From: Magnolia sinica
Lineage: Eukaryota; Streptophyta; Magnoliopsida; Magnoliales; Magnoliaceae
NCBI RefSeq assembly: GCF_029962835.1
Contig: NC_080579.1
Coordinates: 84,151,959-84,215,958 of the forward strand
Length of the DNA stretch: 64,000 nt
Direction of reading: 5' to 3'
Part shown: positions 61,600-64,000 of the stretch, one piece after another
Numbering within the stretch: position 1 is the stretch's first letter
Layout of the letters: each line of letters opens with the position of its first letter
Notes under the pieces: model-generated
Seen by the model: only the letters and a program-made list of their open reading frames with translations
Databases searched by the model: none
Told to the model about the DNA's origin: nothing
Position numbers and translations under genes: made by a program

Positions 61600-61995
61600 G
61601 ATTGTCCCGATGGATGTTCACCATGTATGGACGCTACTGTTTGAATCTAGGTTACTAAACTTACCAGTGCAATCCCGTTAACGATAGTACCTCGATCCGT
61701 TAAAACTCATGAGTCGGGCATGGTGGTATGGGACACCGTGGTCGAGCTGTCGGCCTACGCTGGGGTGATGAGCCTCCCCGTAGTGACCAGTGAGCAATCC
61801 AAACTTGTGAGCCGATTATGGTGGTATGGGACACTATATTAGTGTTGTCGGCCTACATTGATTGGTGACGAGCCCTTTGTAGTGACCTCGAGCATACCTT
61901 GATACTGCATTGAGGCGATGAGCCTTATTATGACAACTAAGCTATGATTGGGTATGCATTAATTGGTGACGAGCTCTTTGCAGCGACCTAGAACC
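61600..61995 (+). repeat. internal repeats of the long LTR (GTGACGAGCC...GTAGTGACC)
   Basis: Four or so imperfect copies of a unit containing 'ggtgatgagcctccccgtagtgacc', alternating with 'ggtggtatgggacac'. The solo LTR has the inverse near 7740-8030 ('aggtcactacgg..ggctcgtcacct'). Confidence 0.7.
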
Positions 61996-62850
61996 ATAAT
62001 ATCGTATGAGATTGTCTAGGACTGACGATCCTAGAATGGATCACTGTTTGAGAATTGTTATAAGGAAGGTACCTTAGCTTCCCAATCCTGCTGTATAAAA
62101 AGGACTAATAACAATTTGGTAATCACGTTCATGCACCGCATTGCATGTGCCTTGGAGTTGTGAAGTACTGCAGAAGGTTGTCATGCGTACCGTAAGATGA
62201 AGACGCTGAGGGAGTGCAGGTGAGGGCATGCATCATTTCTACATACATCCTTACATTAACAAGAGTAATTAAAACATGTTTGATTGTATTGCCTTATCAT
62301 TACTACTTGATTGAATTGATAACATGTTAACTTTTACTGTATAGCTCCACTGAGTTAATCACTCACTCCCACGTTCTAGGACGGTGTTTAAACACCAACC
62401 AGACTCTGTCTTAGATGCAGATGATGATGCGACCCACAAGGCAGAGCAGGAGTATGAGGATGATGAGGAGGCGTTCTTCTCTATGCAGTTCTTAGGCGGG
62501 TTCATGTGAGCCGTGTCCTGAGCTACGAGGATTCAGAGTTTATTTTGTAATGGTTTATTCCATTTTGATACTTATATTTTGAAACAAACACTTGTAATTA
62601 TGACCTGGCAGAGCATACATATCTCAGGGACTTATATGTGTGTGTATATATATATATATATTTCTTCAGTCTTCCGCTTGCATATTTCACCTGTCCCTAA
62701 ATTATGCTTGCAGTTTTGGCTTAATCTACTTCATGTTTTATGCACTAATACAGACAACATACATTCATCATTACATATGTTGCATAAGTGATGTTTTGAA
62801 ACTTGGGAGCTAAGTTATGCTCGATCCCCGAATTTCAGGGCATTACAAGT

Positions 62851-62862
62851 TGGTATCAAAGC
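62851..62862 (+). promoter_or_regulatory. primer-binding site (initiator tRNA-Met type)
   Basis: TGGTATCAAAGC lies three bases after the LTR end. It differs at one base from TGGTATCAGAGC, which is complementary to the 3' end of plant initiator tRNA-Met. Confidence 0.8.
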
Positions 62863-63742
62863 ATGATTTGGATTAAACCGGACCTGGGTTATGGTCACAC
62901 AACGCACACTGACGCCACCTTAGCGTAGGAGGGTGCGAGATAAATTTAGAAATAATGTAGGATTTTCAGTTGCACCTATCGGCGAAAGTTTACTGAAAAC
63001 GATCACCGAGATCGAGTCCATGCACACTCTTGATCACACACAGCGACCCCAAATCACTTCTAGACCATCCATCGACCGGTTTAAACCATATATCATCCCA
63101 TCCCAGCCGTTAAAAACTCGGTAAACTTGAATCTGTATTAGGTTCTATTCTAAGTTATCCGAAATGAGTCGAAACGGACTAGGGGCCCAATCGGGGTATT
63201 TCCAGGGGGACCCAGGGTGAGACTCACATCATTTTCTGACCCACGGGGTAGGAGGACCCTGCCCAACCGGTGAGCCCTCGCCAAACACTCCAGAGACCGG
63301 TGAGGCCTTCGCTGGTTCGGTGAGCCCTTGCCGCCCAGTGGGCCCAGACGGGCTAGGCCGGTCGGGCCGACACTCCTAGGGCCTAGTGTGGCCCACTCCT
63401 CCATGGTTGGTCTTTTAAAACTCTTCCCAAATCGTCTTCCCTTCACAAGTTACCCCTCCAAGCTTCCCTTTTAAAGAAATTTCTCTTAAAATCCCACAAA
63501 AATCCCTCTCCAAACCCGTTTTTCTTCCATTTTCGTGTACCCTCAATCTACTCATCTTAAAACCCACCTCCATTGCTGATTTTCCTTTCTTTTCTTTCCA
63601 TTTGAGCACTCAAATCCCTACTTTGAGTTTCAAATTCGTGGAAGCCTCATCATTCCTTCCATTTTTCTCTTTTCTTTCATTTTCCATGGCCCTATTCGAA
63701 CTTATTACGGCCATATTTTTTATTTCCACCATTCTCTCTTTC
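62863..63742 (+). mobile_element. retrotransposon leader, GC-rich, with short repeats
   Basis: Untranslated region between primer-binding site and open frame. At 63265-63335 three copies of a 'ccggtgagccctcgcc'-type unit occur. Minus-strand open frames here are not considered genes. Confidence 0.55.
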
Positions 63743-64000
63743 ATGGGGAAGAAGAGAGCTCCCGTTGATGAAGTCGAGCCTAGCCGCCCAACTGGTTCAT
63801 GGAGGCCGAGAGGTGTCGCCGCAAGCACAACCGCCACTCAAGAGTTTCAGACAAAGCGGGAACTCGATCCCCAGGCTCCCATTGGAAGGACTTTGTTGGC
63901 GGAGCTATCTCATGAAGTTTATGAGGGCCGTAGGGTCCTTTTTGAAGCTCATGTAGATGCGCGGCTATTTGGAGAATATCTCTTATTTGAGCGCCTAGAA
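63743..64000 (+). CDS. 5' end of retrotransposon first ORF (gag position), runs off window
   Basis: ATG at 63743 opens a frame of 86 codons with no stop up to the window end, starting MGKKRAPVDEVEPSRPTGSW and continuing through 'ELSHEVYEGRRVLFEAH' to 'FGEYLLFERLE'. The N-terminus is basic and proline-rich and is followed by an acidic helical stretch. Its place, about 0.9 kb after the primer-binding site, is that of gag. I do not recognise a gag domain in these residues. The end resembles, weakly, the start of the 'putative plant transposon protein' domain seen in some plant retroelements, which I offer only as a guess. Confidence 0.5.
   Translation, partial: MGKKRAPVDEVEPSRPTGSWRPRGVAASTTATQEFQTKRELDPQAPIGRTLLAELSHEVYEGRRVLFEAHVDARLFGEYLLFERLE

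Larger units (their letters stand above)
59684..62847 (+). mobile_element. 5' LTR of a long-LTR retrotransposon, 3164 bp
   Basis: Starts TGTAATATCCTGAAA and ends GGGCATTACA. It is followed by a primer-binding site, so it is the left LTR of an element that continues past the window. It shares the whole structure of the solo LTR at 6843-10049. Near 61730-61990 it contains repeated 'ggtgacgagccctttgtagtgacc' and 'ggtggtatgggacac..tgtcggcctac' units. Such long LTRs with an initiator-Met primer are usual in chromovirus-type (Tekay/Del) Ty3 elements, but I cannot confirm the clade without the polymerase. Confidence 0.85.

Overview
This is a plant nuclear window: a gene-poor, repeat-dense stretch with large introns and many MITEs, SINEs, LINEs and LTR elements. 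Dispersed GGGCCCACC(A/G)TGATG-type repeats and long introns loaded with TEs suggest an early-diverging angiosperm (a magnoliid is plausible), but the sequence alone does not prove the lineage. The only clearly functional gene is nuclear and encodes an organellar (probably mitochondrial) ribosomal protein uL3. It occurs twice, because about 16.46 kb is duplicated head to tail (unit 1 at 17199-33662, unit 2 at 33663-50152).

Layout. 1-2370: short tandem arrays (14-bp and 19-bp units and GGCCCAT-rich units). 2370-5120: LTR-like relics. 5130-6547: the 3' end of a Ty1/copia-like element with a polypurine tract and 3' LTR. 6548-14150: three members of a TIR-like element whose interior is a 34-bp minisatellite. 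These are interrupted by a 3.2-kb solo LTR (5-bp TSD GTGGT), a hAT-type MITE (8-bp TSD), a Tourist-like MITE and an Au-like SINE. 14662-18560: a Tourist-like MITE, then a decayed RTE-type LINE that itself contains another Tourist-like MITE.

17199-50152: the tandem duplication. Each unit runs from inside the LINE, across MITE and SINE insertions, the five-exon uL3 gene (minus strand) with its own promoter, and an AT-rich tail, and ends next to or inside a degenerate plant-mobile-domain-like pseudogene. Both uL3 copies are intact (310 codons each). They differ at four residues, all between positions 13 and 44, in the presumed targeting presequence. The remaining residues are identical.

50153-57230: the mobile-domain-like pseudogene on the minus strand, split by a 3.1-kb solo LTR. 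57290-57925: a second hAT-type MITE with a perfect 8-bp TSD. 58134-64000: a partial LTR followed by a full 3.16-kb LTR of the same family as the solo LTR at 6843-10049. After it come a primer-binding site matching initiator tRNA-Met, a GC-rich leader, and an open reading frame that runs off the window end.

No tRNA, rRNA or CRISPR was found and there is no sign of a prokaryotic system. The most informative signals are the recent segmental duplication of a complete ribosomal-protein gene and the family of minisatellite-bearing mobile elements.
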